A DNA stretch of 64,000 nucleotides from Mya arenaria (Eukaryota > Mollusca > Bivalvia > Myida > Myidae), in NCBI RefSeq assembly GCF_026914265.1, contig NC_069126.1:77627232-77691231 (forward strand), given 5' to 3'. Shown here in pieces: positions 1-12,700 of the stretch. Every line of letters starts with the position of its first letter. The first letter of the stretch is position 1. A program made the position numbers and the translations under genes. The notes under the pieces are model-generated. The model had not been told where the DNA came from and searched no databases. It saw only the letters and a list, made by a program, of their open reading frames with translations.

Positions 1-24
1 ATATATCCGATATCCCTCTTACAG

Positions 25-274
25 TGAGACTGATGGTCAGGTATTTCCATTCAGGGTGTTTACGGTATGCTGTACGTTTATAACTATGATAGGCGTGTCA
101 TTTGTGGCAAATATTTTGTTTAGGAAGGACATTCTGCCCGAATACTTTGACATTTTGCGAAACTTTAAAAGGGAAGCGGGGGGTTCGTCTGCAAGCCTCG
201 GTTTGGACCAACATCATCCAGTCGTCAAGAGTTTCCACGAGAACCCCTCATACAGAGTTTCCACGCATATGTAA
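25..274 (+). CDS. 3' terminal exon of a membrane protein (partial gene)
   Basis: An open frame runs from a good splice acceptor (pyrimidine-rich CCCTCTTACAG ending at 24) to a TAA at 272-274. It encodes about 82 residues, starting at GAG (26-28) after the first base of the exon. A hydrophobic stretch of about 20 residues (VFTVCCTFITMIGVSFVANI) is followed by a basic residue pair and a polar tail rich in Ser, His and Asn. That looks like the last membrane segment and cytoplasmic end of a polytopic protein, possibly a transporter, but I do not recognise the family. The rest of the gene lies left of the window. The + strand assignment rests on the acceptor and the frame. Confidence 0.5.
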
Positions 275-639
275 TATTGACAGACAGGAATATGATTATT
301 TCAAACGCCTTACCATAGTAAAGCTATATTGATCAATGCCTGTTTATAAGTACATCTACCCAAAAAGATTCTACATCTAATCTCAGACTGGCTTTTTTTA
401 ATTGCAGACAATGTATGTGATGGTCGTTCAGTTAATAAAGTGTTATACCTATTCCTATGTACTCTCAATGACATGTCTTAAACGTTTCCTAATTGTTGAT
501 CTGTTTTTAATAACATTAAAGGCGGTATACATGCACCTCACTAAACATATCCCTTCTATACGTATACTGTCAATCAGTCCTGACTGGTAAATATAATGCT
601 ATATGACCAGTAGTGTATTAAATTCCTTAAATACTATTA

Positions 640-716
640 TTTATAATAATTATAATAATGATTATAATACTAATACTACTACTACTACTAATAATAATTA
701 ATATTATAACGAAAAA

Positions 717-763
<47 letters not shown>

Positions 764-764
764 C

Positions 765-802
<38 letters not shown>

Positions 803-818
803 ACAACATTCATCATTA

Positions 819-873
<55 letters not shown>

Positions 874-895
874 TGAATAATAATAATAATAATTG
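640..895. repeat. AAT/CAT trinucleotide microsatellite
   Basis: Nearly uninterrupted AAT (TAA) triplets with an internal block of about 13 CAT triplets (768-805). The Met-rich and Ile-rich open frames across it come only from the repeat. It lies between the first partial gene and the gene starting at 1256. Confidence 0.95.
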
Positions 896-1255
896 TTGTT
901 GTTTAATCGGTCAAGGAAAGTACTTTTTTTTAATTATAATTTGAGTTAAAACGTCGTGAACCGCGAACAGAGTAAAACTGAAGTAAGCCTGGCATACACT
1001 GTGTGCCAATAGATGTGGGTATGAATTAAAGGTAAATCCAGCCTAATCTTCTTACAATCAGATTAACGCGACAATTTTTATAACCAGCCTTCAATCGATT
1101 TTACCTATTGTTTTTGTAATTAAAATGTGTGAGTATTGCCAGTATCACTGAAATAAATAAAACTAAATGTAAAAGGGATACACATACAAAATATATATCA
1201 CCTACCCCTGGATGGACTAATGAATGAATCAATCAACAACTATCCATAGTCAACT
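896..1255. other. Intergenic, no gene seen
   Basis: AT-rich sequence between the microsatellite and the first coding exon of the next gene. It should contain that gene's promoter and 5' UTR, but I see no clear TATA box or initiator. Confidence 0.5.
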
Positions 1256-3589
1256 ATGGCGAATATAACAGCCAACAACGATGACCAGCCATGGTACAAG
1301 GATCTTGCCGACCGTAAGTGTTTTGAATCATTCTTCAACTTATGTATAAAGCATACAGCTCGTCGGGTAGATGTAATGATATTTTAACTTTGATGTGATA
1401 ATTCATTAACTTTGATATGATAATTCGTAAACTTTGATTTGATAATTTCTAAATGTTTATGTGAAATTGTATAACTACTTAACTTTGATGTCATATTTCG
1501 CAACTTTGGTGTGATAATGAATAAACTTTCACCTGGTATTGTAACTTAATATTAATTCATAGACTAACATAATTATGATCGTTCATAAACGTCGATGTAA
1601 TGATTCATCAACTCGTATGTGCTTATGCATAAACTATGAAGAAAAACACACCATAACTACATATTTCACGTATCTTGTATGTTTGGCAAAAATCAACCAG
1701 GTCTGTGTTAAATATTTACACTGCATAATATTAATTAGGAAATAAATTTGCAAAAAAAGTAATGTATTTTTTAAGAATACAAAAACAACTTTTCACAAAC
1801 TCGTAGTAAATGTAGCATTGTTTATTCTTATTACTCCGTGCGGAGTATTGTGAATCCTTATATATCCTAGCGGAGTATTGTTTATCCTCATATTTCCCAG
1901 CGGAGTATTGTTTATCCTCATATTTCCCAGCGGAGTATTGTTTATTCTCATACTTCCCAGCGGAGAATTGTTAATCTTTATGTTTCCCAGCGGAATATTG
2001 TTTATCTGTATGTTTCCCAGCGGAATATTTTTCATCCGTTTACTTTCCAACGGAATATTGATTATCCTTACATTTCCAAAACAGAATATTGTTTATCCTT
2101 ATATTTCCCAACGGAGTAGTGTTTTCCCTATACTTCCTAGCTGAGTAGGTATAGTTTATTCTTATATTCCCAGAAAGGTTTAGTTTATCCTTATATTTCC
2201 CAACGGAGTATTGTTTATCCTCATATTTCCCAGCTGAGTATTTTTCATTTTTATAATTCCCGGTGAAATATTTTTCATCCTTAGGATCCCAGTGGAGAGA
2301 TGTTTATCTTTTCTGTCGTAATATTTTATATCCTTATATTTCCCATCGGAGTAATGTCCATCTTTACATTTCCCAGCTGAATACTGTTCATACTTATATT
2401 TCCCAGCGGAGCTAGGCGTGGTGGGTGGCCTATCTAACGCCGCGTTTTTCGGTGGCATCATCGGAGGCTTGGTGCTCATTGTCGCCATCGGTGGACTCAT
2501 CTACCACTGCAAACGGTATAAAGGATGTTAACATGTGGAATGGTAAAATATCGAATAAAGAAGATGTGACAGTAGAAAGGATGAATTAAATGGACAGCGA
2601 TGTGTGTGTTTTCTGGATATGCGGGTTTTCACTGTGTCTCGTTTTTAATATGCAATTTTTGCACTTTGCAATGCCTACTTCATATCCTTAACAGCAAACC
2701 GACACATATAAATTAATGGAAATGGTAATGTAATTTTATGACCCAAATGCACAATCAAGTCTCTCATTTTCGACAACAATTGCAGTTTTGCTAGAGGTGG
2801 TGATCACGATCGATATTTGTTATGAGAAAGTACATTACAGGAAGAAGGAGCTGGAGGAGGAGGTGAGGAAGGCGGAGCAGGAAAAGGCGAGGGCCAACAA
2901 CAAGGTGAACACTTTTCTATCCCAATTAATATTCTTCTATCGCTCGTGCTTTTTTTTTTAATAAATTTCAATTTGTGCATTGTTATTAAGTAACCTGTTA
3001 AATACCAAATTCGCAAATGCTTTGATCTAAGGCATTGATTGTTGTAATAAAATCGTATGTTCACGTTTTGATTGCGGTGGACACGTAGATATAAGTGTAC
3101 CGGATACTTTATAATTCTTGATTCGATTCTCTCTTGATCCGTGGAGCTTCACTAATGGATGGAAATTACTCGTTATGCAAGAATGTTATATTTATACATC
3201 TTAAAATATTTGACTGTTACAGCATTTACAGTGTATTGATATATGATATTGAATACGCATGTTCACCCCCTTTCTCTGTTCGTTTTCCTTATATTCGTGC
3301 CCTATGTTACATTTATTTGCTCGCGCATGTGTCCATGCTTGTCCCGTAGTTCCATCTCTTAATACAAAATTAATTAAGTGTAATACTGATATCTGTCCTA
3401 ACGCAGGTGGCGCCCACGGGTGACCTGTATGAGGAGATGGAGGACGAGATCGCCAAGCACGAGGCACAGAAGAAGAAACTCTCCAAATACCTCGCCTTTC
3501 TGTTACAAAAGGACGGGGCGGGCCTCGCCGCCGCCAACCAGAGACGCGCAGCAGCCCAGCGGGCTGCGGCGAATAAAGGCTGGTTTTGA
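1256..3589 (+). CDS. Small single-pass membrane protein, 4 exons (137 aa)
   Basis: Exons: 1256-1313, 2407-2515, 2841-2904, 3407-3589. All junctions are GT-AG and the phases agree (1, 2, 0), giving 137 residues. The short N-terminus has no signal peptide and carries a sequon at N3. The membrane span at about 31-52 is rich in glycine pairs (FFGGIIGG, AIGG) and followed by HCKR plus two lysines, so N-out/C-in is likely. Residues 57-77 are a charged helix of the coiled-coil type. Exon 4 adds an acidic segment with YEEM and an Ala/Arg-rich end finishing in GWF. I do not recognise the family. The span exon has phases 1 and 2, like the two receptor genes further right. Intron 1 holds a minisatellite made of copies of the exon 2 acceptor. 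Confidence 0.75.
1815..2406 (+). repeat. 30-bp minisatellite containing acceptor-like sites
   Basis: About 19 imperfect copies of a 30-bp unit (core TATTTCCCAGCGGAGTATTG) fill the end of intron 1. The last copy supplies the true exon 2 acceptor TTTCCCAG|CGGAG. Many other copies keep CCCAG after a pyrimidine run (near 1890, 1930, 1960, 1990, 2020, 2235, 2375), so the array is a series of look-alike 3' splice sites. The unit is a multiple of three, which explains the short open frames on both strands. Confidence 0.9.
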
Positions 3590-3709
3590 GATGACGCGGG
3601 ATTGTTTGATACAGCATTTTGCGTGGCTCATAATTTGTTTTGATAATTTATGAAAGTAAAAACACTGAATAGTGCATTTCTTGTTTGACGTACGTGTGTG
3701 ACATTTGAG

Positions 3710-3797
3710 GTGGCGCCAACAGGTGACCGGTATGGGGAGATGGAGGACGAGATCGCAAGAGGCACAGATGAAATAACTCTCCAAATACTCGCTGTTA
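3710..3797 (+). pseudogene. Broken duplicate of exon 4 of the small membrane protein gene
   Basis: This stretch repeats the first half of exon 4 (from GTGGCGCC through GAGATGGAGGACGAGATCGC to CTCCAAATAC) about 120 bp after the real stop codon. It has small deletions after GAGATCGC and a deletion in the CTCCAAATAC-TCGC segment, which break the frame. The base before the copy does not make a clear acceptor. It reads as a decayed tandem duplicate of the exon rather than an alternative exon. Confidence 0.8.
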
Positions 3798-4748
3798 AAG
3801 AAGGAAAAATCAAATCAAATTTTATTTTCATTCTGTATGACATAATAGAGAAACATTAGCTATGAAGAGCTATTGACCAACGGGCAATCAAAATTTAAAG
3901 TGACATTCTACTTCAAAATCAATGCAAATACATGTATTACAAACATAAAGTTTGAGTGATAAACCTTTAACTACTTACTTAATAATGCATTTGTGGAAAA
4001 TATTAATTACAGATAACAAGATTGTAAACATGTACTTAATAGCTGAAAACGCAAAACTATTAAATGATTGGTGAATGCTTAAAGATTTACTGTGATGTAC
4101 TATCGTCGAATAAGATAGAAACACCGTGTTTTCTTCACCTTTCTTTCAAATTAAACTATGTATCCTTCATAAGAACAATTGTTTTGGACTTTTATTTATC
4201 CTTGTCAGTATATTAAAACAATTGTATTACTTGTGGTAAATCTTATTTGGGAATAAGAGTGCATCCTTTAATTTTATATGGAATTTTACTAGAGTTTCAT
4301 AGTTTTGATCTTATTCACAGTTTTTAAGTTTTAAAATTATATTTTCATTTTTCAAAATAATATTTGGCATTGTTGAATCAATCTTCAAATATGTACATAT
4401 GCTCCTTACACAGACATATGAATATAATTTCCATTTCATGGCTTTGTGATAACATGTTCATTGCTTTCATTTTTATGGGTTCTTATATTGTGTTACAATT
4501 CTGTCAGTCTTGTTTTGTTACCAGAATAAACCAAAAACATGCAGTTTGATCTTAAAATACGACTGTCCTTACCCTTCGTGCATGCACACACTTGACCCAT
4601 TATTATTGTCCTAGGTATCCCAACGTGGTCAACGTGTGTATATGTGATATCATCACCTGTATGTGTATGGGTATCTGCATTGCGTTGTCAGAATCCATTG
4701 TTTTATCAGTTTGTCCACGTTGACCTCAGCTTCGTCGCGGACTGGAAA

Positions 4749-4756
4749 TGACGTCA
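4749..4756. promoter_or_regulatory. Perfect cAMP response element (TGACGTCA)
   Basis: An exact 8-bp CREB/ATF palindrome in a locally CpG-richer stretch, about 2 kb before the first coding exon of the transposase-derived gene. One 8-bp site can occur by chance, so function is not shown. Confidence 0.4.
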
Positions 4757-6179
4757 ATGTTTATCAGCGTGCTCTCACATTTTGTTAGTATATTTTCGTT
4801 TAATTTCAGTGATATTTGGGTTCGGTTAAATATAGTTCATTCCGCAATGATTGTTTCGCGGCGAGGCCAGGTCAGGGGGCGTATTTAACTTATAAAATAC
4901 TTCGCCTTTCTTTAGGAAACCGAAACAAATCGGCTTTTATCGAGCGTATTGTGGGAGTTCTATACTTAAACAAATGTAAATAATACGCATTACACTTAAT
5001 TGGTCTGTTTAGGCGAATTCTAGACGTAGTTGTTTTCCTTTAAACGAGGGTTGGGGTGTAGGGATTGCCACACCGGCTGAACATCTAGTACATTCTCTCT
5101 TTTCTTCTCACTTTTAATAAAAGCGGTAATCGTTTATTTTATATTGGATGGGTTCGTTATTTAATTTTCTTTATTATTTGTTAACATTAGTTTGTCTGAA
5201 TAAAAAGAACTATTGATGCTTTATAAAGTAAATAGTATTAAATAATATCAATGTTGAAGTATTTTATATCTTAATTATTGTGTTAGGCGCATTGAAAAAC
5301 AACCGTCCGGAACATTAAAGGAGAGTTGTGTGTAGCCATTTCTTTCCTGAATTTTATTTTCTTTGGCTCCATTATCAACGTTAACTGGTCGCCATATTTC
5401 GGATTACGAAGAAAATTTGGACAACCAAAACAAACTCTAAGTTCGGATACAAGGTAGCGCATCATCCGCGGAAAATGACCTAAATAGAGTCCCAAACAAT
5501 AATGTAAAATATCGGTAGTAAAGTCCCCCAGTATTTGCAATTTGAAGAAGTAAAATCATTGCTTGTGCGGGAGGAAATTATCCAATAGCCCGCCATAGTT
5601 GACCTATTTTTCGGACCCGTTGTTCGGACACGTTAAATCATCAAAATTAAGAAACATCGGTTGATTTCTACTGCTCAAGTGTACTGATGAACGTTGTCAT
5701 TCAATTATTGTGTTGAAACTCATTTTAAAGTTTAATTGAATATTGTATTTTTTTTGTTACTTTGTGTATACAGCAGTTGCAGAATGTAGCAAACTAGACA
5801 AGTTCTGATGACAGTTTCAATAGAGATCTTAATCGATTTTGGTTTTACATTGAAAATACTTACGTGTCATAGTTTCATTATTGAATACAAATATGTGTGA
5901 TTTAAATTAAGCCAACCTTGAAAATGAACACTAAGTAGAACTAGAAGTAATGTCATGTGTACAGATAGTCTAAAATAATAGACATGTTATACGGGATTCT
6001 TCCAATCCCTAACGTCTACACGGGTTTGTGCAAAAAACGGAGGTGTTTGAAAAATATTGAAATTGTATTAAGTGAAGTATTTTACGGTTGAAATGGATAA
6101 AAAAGGTTTATATTCATATTTTACGATGGAAGTGCAAAGCTATTTTGCACAAAACAAGCATTTAATGCATTAAAACACT

Positions 6180-6428
6180 TTATTTACCTATCCAATAAAA
6201 CGCAAGTTTACTGACACAGACAACAATTATGCCAAGCAGAACTACTTGACCCAATTGTAATAACTCGGCCACCTCCGACAAGCTTCGAGATAGACCTCGT
6301 AAATACAATTGTAACGACTTAGCCATGGCCGAAATGTTTCGATTGTTGTAAAATTGTGAACTGCAGATTTGTAGGTGCCCTTCATCGGTTTTGACTGAAT
6401 GAAATGAAGAAAAACCTGTCAAACTCAT
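6180..6428 (-). CDS. Possible small hydrophobic protein (82 aa), unrecognised
   Basis: An 82-codon frame on the minus strand. Its second half, from an internal Met, has a mixed amphipathic segment and then a plausible membrane span (VVLLGIIVVCVSKLAFYWIG) close to the C-terminus. An AATAAA lies right at the stop on the minus strand, as in a compact 3' end. No splice sites, promoter or family are recognised, and an open frame this short can occur by chance. Treat it as a weak candidate. Confidence 0.25.
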   Translation of the reverse strand: MSLTGFSSFHSVKTDEGHLQICSSQFYNNRNISAMAKSLQLYLRGLSRSLSEVAELLQLGQVVLLGIIVVCVSKLAFYWIGK

Positions 6429-6741
6429 AATTATTTGTTGGACATTTATTTTTTTGTGTACGGAACTACTATAAAATTACATTACCCACTTTTCATACAA
6501 AATAATTTGTGCGTGAAGGATTTGCCATATCAAAAATCGTAAAAAAATCAGAAACGTACAATTATTTGGACTAGTTTACAGATTAATGATATTTGAATTA
6601 TCAACTAAAATACCTAAAATGACCCCTAGAACTTAAATGGAATGAGGTGGTGAATATGTAGTTCATTTTATAAATATAATTCGAAAATGTATTGATCTTC
6701 TGTTAAATCCTTTTTCAGGATTGTGCCAAAATCTAAACAGG

Positions 6742-9700
6742 ATGGGAAGACCAAGACGAAAGCTTAAGCTGGTAAAAGACATGCATGTCATTGGAAATCT
6801 CATAATATACATGTCATAATTTAATAATTATGTATTAGTTTTTTACTAATTTAAAAGATAACCCTGTAAGGGCCTTGAGTATATAATGCACCAGTCAGTT
6901 GTAGATAACGACCCCTAGGTCCGGGGAATAGTGGGGACTTTGACTTTCGGTCCAGCCAAGCCCAGGTAATATCCCACTCCTGCGAGGACAAAACGCTGGT
7001 AAACTCCCCGCCAAATGCCCCCGCACCCCAGGGGCCCTAGGTAAGCTCCATTCCCCGCTAATTTTGGCGCGAAGATAAAACCATCGCATCCACCTGGCAC
7101 TTCAGGGCCACCTAAAAGGTAAAAACACGGTCCATTTCCACTGCTATCTCCAGGGGACCTGGGGGGACCGTGTTTACAATTGACTGGTGCATAAAAATGT
7201 TCTCAGATAATTAAATAGTGGATGGTCCCAATTTTATTTGCTTAATGTTCACCAAACTAAATGTTGTACTCTGTGTAACTCCTTTATTTTAATACGTAAG
7301 AATTTGAGAAAGATGGTTTTGAAGTGATAGCAAACCTGTAATGTTTTTTTAGTACATGTTGCTTTTTGATTGTTGAACTTGAAGGGGCTATTCCTACTAA
7401 ATTTTAAAAGACGCATTTATTATTTTAACCATTATTTTTTGGAAATTTGCTTTCAAAATATTTGTGTTACCATTATGATCAGTGAATGGATCTTTTTTAT
7501 TCTGCCTTTTCACGTTTTAGACCAAAAAGGCTCAGGAGAGTGGTGAAGAGGGTCTCCTAAAGATAAAAATGCAGCCACATAGAAAACGTGGCATAAGAAT
7601 GAAGCTGAAGAAGGTTCCTAAGCAAGAACCAGACGATGAAGACATTGATGAGGGGACTTCTTCTCCAGCTGAGGATGATCAAGATGAGGAAGTTGTACCA
7701 AGATCGTCGTACCGAAGCCCCATGACTCCAGGGAAGCCACGTAAAGCGTACGTCACATACAGTCATGAAGACTTGCTCAATGCAGTGAGATGCATCAAAG
7801 AAGAGGGCATGTCTGTCTACAAAGCTGCAGAGCTGTATGGAGTTCCAAAATCCACATTGCATGACAAGGTACAGGATGATAATTTGGTCTGATTGTCATT
7901 TGATTTATATTTTTCTCTTTGATGGAATATTCCTTTTTATGCGCCTGTTCATAGAATGGGTCGTATTATAGTTTCACCTGCACTGGGGTTGGGGGTGGGG
8001 GGGGGGGCAGGCTCTCACACACATTCGATAAATTTCTGACGTCTATCATGAGTTATTGCCCTTTAATAATTATTGATAGAAATCATATATATTAGTGGGC
8101 TTGAAAATTCATTACCGAATTATTATTTTTTTAAGGTACTTAAATTCATGAAATTTCATCTTTTATAAAAACCCAAACAAACAAATAATCAAAACTGCAA
8201 TCCTAAATCATATATCTTCAAAATCACTGCGCTCTGACCTCATGCTATGTTTCATCTAAGTCACACAGTTTATAACACTTACTTCAATGGGATAATATAC
8301 CAGTTAGCGCGGATAGCCATGTCAATTGTCACTTGATTGGTTATTTAGGGTCATGAATCATGATTCAGCCACATCAAGGATATTAAATGGTGAAGCCATT
8401 GAATGTTAATGTGATAAATGTTTTTGAAAACTGCGAAGACACTGTAAGGGTGATTGATTTTAAATAGACAATCATAGAAGATACCAAAAGCCGGATGCAG
8501 GAAGAGACACTTTTAGTGGGACTACATGTTCTGTACATGTGCTCATATATTGTTGTAATGTTCATAGTGCGAAGTATTGTATTCCTTTTGGATAATTATT
8601 CATGTTAATATTGAGCTCATATTAATTCAATATATATTCCATCATTATTTCGTTCAATAAATTATTTTTTGATTTGATTAAAGAAACAAAGTTAAGTGGC
8701 AACAGTCAAACACACACAGTTTATATCAGCATGTTTTACATGTGCTGCAGATGAGGTAGATGATCAGCTTGTTTTAATGTTCCGGCAATGTCATACAAAA
8801 AAACTGAATGCAAGTACTAATACTTGACTGTATTAAATTTATTGTCATTGAGGTTAAAGAATATATAATATAAGACATATTTATATATATTACAATGATT
8901 GAGGTACATACAAATTCTATACCGCGATCATTTATATTCATGTATACTTTTTTACATAGACAGGATAATTTCAAAATTAAAGGTCAAATTTTGGTTGGGA
9001 TCTGGAGTTTGTGGATAAGCAAACCCACTAAATCCAAGAAATTGAATGTCCCACTAATATTTATGATTCAACAGTATCTCAGTCAGGTTCGTTTAGCCAT
9101 GTTGCCTCGAATACTCCCAAATTATACCCTTGAATTGACAAAAACTGTATTTACAGTGTCCCCTATCATACAACTAGTGCCCTTAAAACAGGACACGTAT
9201 ATTTTGCAAGTTTGCTCTCTTGTTTAAATATATATGTATCTATAAAGATCTACCAAAGTTATACTTGTAGTTTGATTATTTACGGTACATTGTAGCATTA
9301 AAGTTTGTTCAAGTATTTGTATGTGCAAAAGCATACATGTACATGCGTAAGATGATAAGATTATTGAAAAATGATCAGTAACAACTGTAAATTGACTTTT
9401 TCACTAGGTTTCAATTTGGATTTGTGTCCAGATCCAGTGTGTTTTTTTTATATTGAAAATTGGGCCATAATTTGGCATCATTCACAATTCCAAAAAGTAT
9501 TATTTTTTGACAAAGATTGGACAAATCCAAAAAAATAAAAATATAAAAAAAGTAAATTTTTTCAACACTTCACAGTTAAAACTAATTCAGATATTAAATG
9601 CTCTTAAATTACTTTAAATCCAGGATCCTATGGGGGGGTCTGTTTGAAATATCCAATTGTAAATTCACAAATTACAGTAATGGAACTTAAGCAACATGTA

Positions 9701-12700
9701 GCATTATATAACTGGGATGACAGTTGGGCAGTCCCCAGGCCCAAATTTCTCAAAAATACTTACGTTAATACCCTGACAGCTGAATCCCATATAATTTGTT
9801 AACTGACAGGAAATATAGTATGATTTTAACCAAATTGTATGTGTAAGTCTAAAGTCTAAGGTTATTAGATATGCAAAATCACAAATTCAGTATACTTTTT
9901 TTTAGTAATTACTCAGATATATTTCTTACTAAACAACAAATCTTAGATTTTTTTGACATCTATATCAATAGTGAATTTTTTCGACTGAAAATGGGGCCTT
10001 TTTTTATTTCTTTATTTTTTACAAGTCAACTAGTAGATATATGTAAATGCAATCTTTATCACTTAACAATATCTCAAATCCATGATGGGGCTTCTGTGTT
10101 TATTTGTTTGAATAAACTATGGTAAATTCCCAATTTTAGGCTAAATGTTACTATTTTCACAATTTTATGGGCCCTGGTCCCATTCGCAAAAAGATAGGGG
10201 AAACTCCGGTTGGAGAATACCATCTTGGCAAATCAGGTGGCGCCAGCAATGCCAACATGCGGATACAGGGACAAATACATGCTACATGATATAGAATTCT
10301 GAGAGAATTTCACACAACTTTTGTGTTACATGTATATTAGTTATGAGGTAAAATATAGGCTATCAATTCCCCATCAATCTACTATCTTGTATCACTTTGT
10401 TTTTTTCAGGCATGTGGGAAGTCCAACATGCTGTTTCAGCGGAAGGGTCCATCACCACTGCTGTCATATGATGACGAAAAGAAACTAGTAGACTACCTCC
10501 TCCAGATGTCAAACCTTGGCTACATGTTCAGCATTCAGGAACTTAGAAATCTCGCTTCAGAGTTGGCCGTAGAGAAGGGCAAACTCTGTGAAGGGATGCT
10601 GCTATCACCTCGCTGGCATAAGAGCTTCAGGACGAGATGGCCGATTCTGAATGAGAAGGTGTTCGGGGATTTTAGGACCTGTGAAAGAAAACATAGAGAT
10701 GAACCAAGACGGAAGACTCTGGAGACGTTTGAGTTTGAAGAAGATGGAGAACAGATTCAGATATCAACAATGGCTGATGAGATGGACATTTGCCTCTCCA
10801 ACTACTTCACAGAGCTCAGAGTCATTCTTGAGAAGTATGACTTGATGGATAGACCTGGGAGGATCTACTGCATTGATGAGGTTGCCATTCAGTATGAGTC
10901 CGGTCACCCAAAAGCCAGACAGATCAAATCCTTGAAGACATCATTTCCCTCAAGATCTGAAACCACGGTTGTTAGTCTGATAGGCTGTGGTAATGCCCTT
11001 GGCAATTCACTGCCACCTTTTCTAATCTACCCAGGGTTTAAGTTGGACAGTGATTTAATGAAGGGTAAATACCCAGGGGTACAAGGTGTCTGTACAGAAA
11101 ATGGCCTAACTGACTACTCAACAATGAAACACTATCTGGAAAAACACTTCATAGAGCATGCCATGCTAGGCATGAGGAGCAGAACGCCCCCAGTACTTGT
11201 TCTGTATGATGGCTCCAAGTCAAAGGTAAGTCCAGACACGATCTCATGGGCTAAAAGTCACAACATCATCCTGTTTGTGCTGCCTCCAAACTCAGTCAAC
11301 TTGAAACACCCACTTGAGAAAGGCTGCTTCAGACAGTTCAAAGATCACTTCATCCGAGAGACAAGAATCTTCCGAGAGATGTACAACGTTGACTTCATCT
11401 CAAGGAAGGCAATATGCAAGATTGTTTCAGAGGCTTATCCAGTGGCAATGTCCTGTAAGAACTTGGTGGAAATGTTTGGTGACATTGGGATTTTCCCGTA
11501 CAAGCCCTCCATTGTTCTGTGTGATGAGTTGAGAACGGAGAGATTCGACAGAAAGACACGATACCACTCCATCAAGAAACGACCTCCTGGCATGAAGGAT
11601 AAAGGTGTTCAGGTAAAATTGTTCTTGAAACGTTTCCAGTCATCTTGTCTTTAGTTGACAATTTAAAAGAGATATAAACTGGGACCACTTGTGTTCCCCT
11701 TTAGTTTTAATAGACTTAAGTGAAGGCTTGCACGTGAATGAACTTGCCTTATTGAATGTAAATAAGGAAATGCCCATTTCTTGCAAATCTCTGACATGTC
11801 ATGTTGTATACACTTCTAAAATTATTTCCTGCCTTTATTTGAATTACAGTATGTATTTATTTCTATGAATAGGATAATTCATGCATCAATTCAAACTTTC
11901 ATTATATAAAGGTTTCCGGCCAATATACACATATATATATATATATATGCATAGAAAATGATTATTAATAGGTGGATGTTGACAATGTTTACAAATGCAC
12001 AAAATGTTATATGAACTAATCTGGGTTTAAAAACCCCCCCAAAAAAACAATTTTAATCTGACCCCCAAACTGTAAAGTTCACAGAGGAATTGCTAAGTTT
12101 ATGAATAAAGTAAAAAAACAACAAAAAAACTTGTGAAATAATAAAACACATTTGGGAATTTCTCATTAGTTTTTTTAATTCAACAAAAAAAAAAATGTTG
12201 TCTCATGTATAGTGATTTTCTTACATTAAGTGAGATTTTAAGGTCTTATATTTCAAATTACGGTTTTCTTAGTTATAGATTAATTTTTTAAAGGTGAAAG
12301 ATTAATGATAAAGAAGGGCAGAGAGTGCAAACTGAATGTATGAATGTCTTAGATTGTAACTTTTTTCTGCAAGTATTGAACAAAATGATGACATTATTAC
12401 TGTTCTGTTTTAAAATCAAATCTTAACTATAAGCATGGTTCTTATTTAAGGTTGATAGGTGATTTCATTGGCTTGAAATATAGATTAAAATCTTATAATA
12501 TTTACAATACAGGATAGAAAGAAACAACCTAACATGTGTACTAAGTACCATACACATGTGTGTACCTAGACATACTCCAGTATGCCCTTGGAACGGGCAA
12601 ATGACTATATCTTGTGATCAGGAATAAAAAAAAATGGAAGGCTATTGCCAAGTATTTACAGGTTAAAGTTTGCTGTAATTTCCCTGAGTGATTTGTTTAA

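Larger units (their letters stand above)
3800..6700. other. Intergenic region with a possible promoter for the transposase-derived gene
   Basis: No convincing protein gene on the + strand. The middle part (about 4700-4900) is richer in CpG than its surroundings, contains a perfect CRE and may be the promoter of the gene whose first coding exon is at 6742; that link is inferred from position only. The rest is AT-rich without recognisable repeats. Confidence 0.4.

Noticed and set aside
8895..9227. 110-codon + strand frame
   Set aside because: It lies within intron 2 of the transposase-derived gene, with no flanking splice sites of matching phase and no recognisable family.
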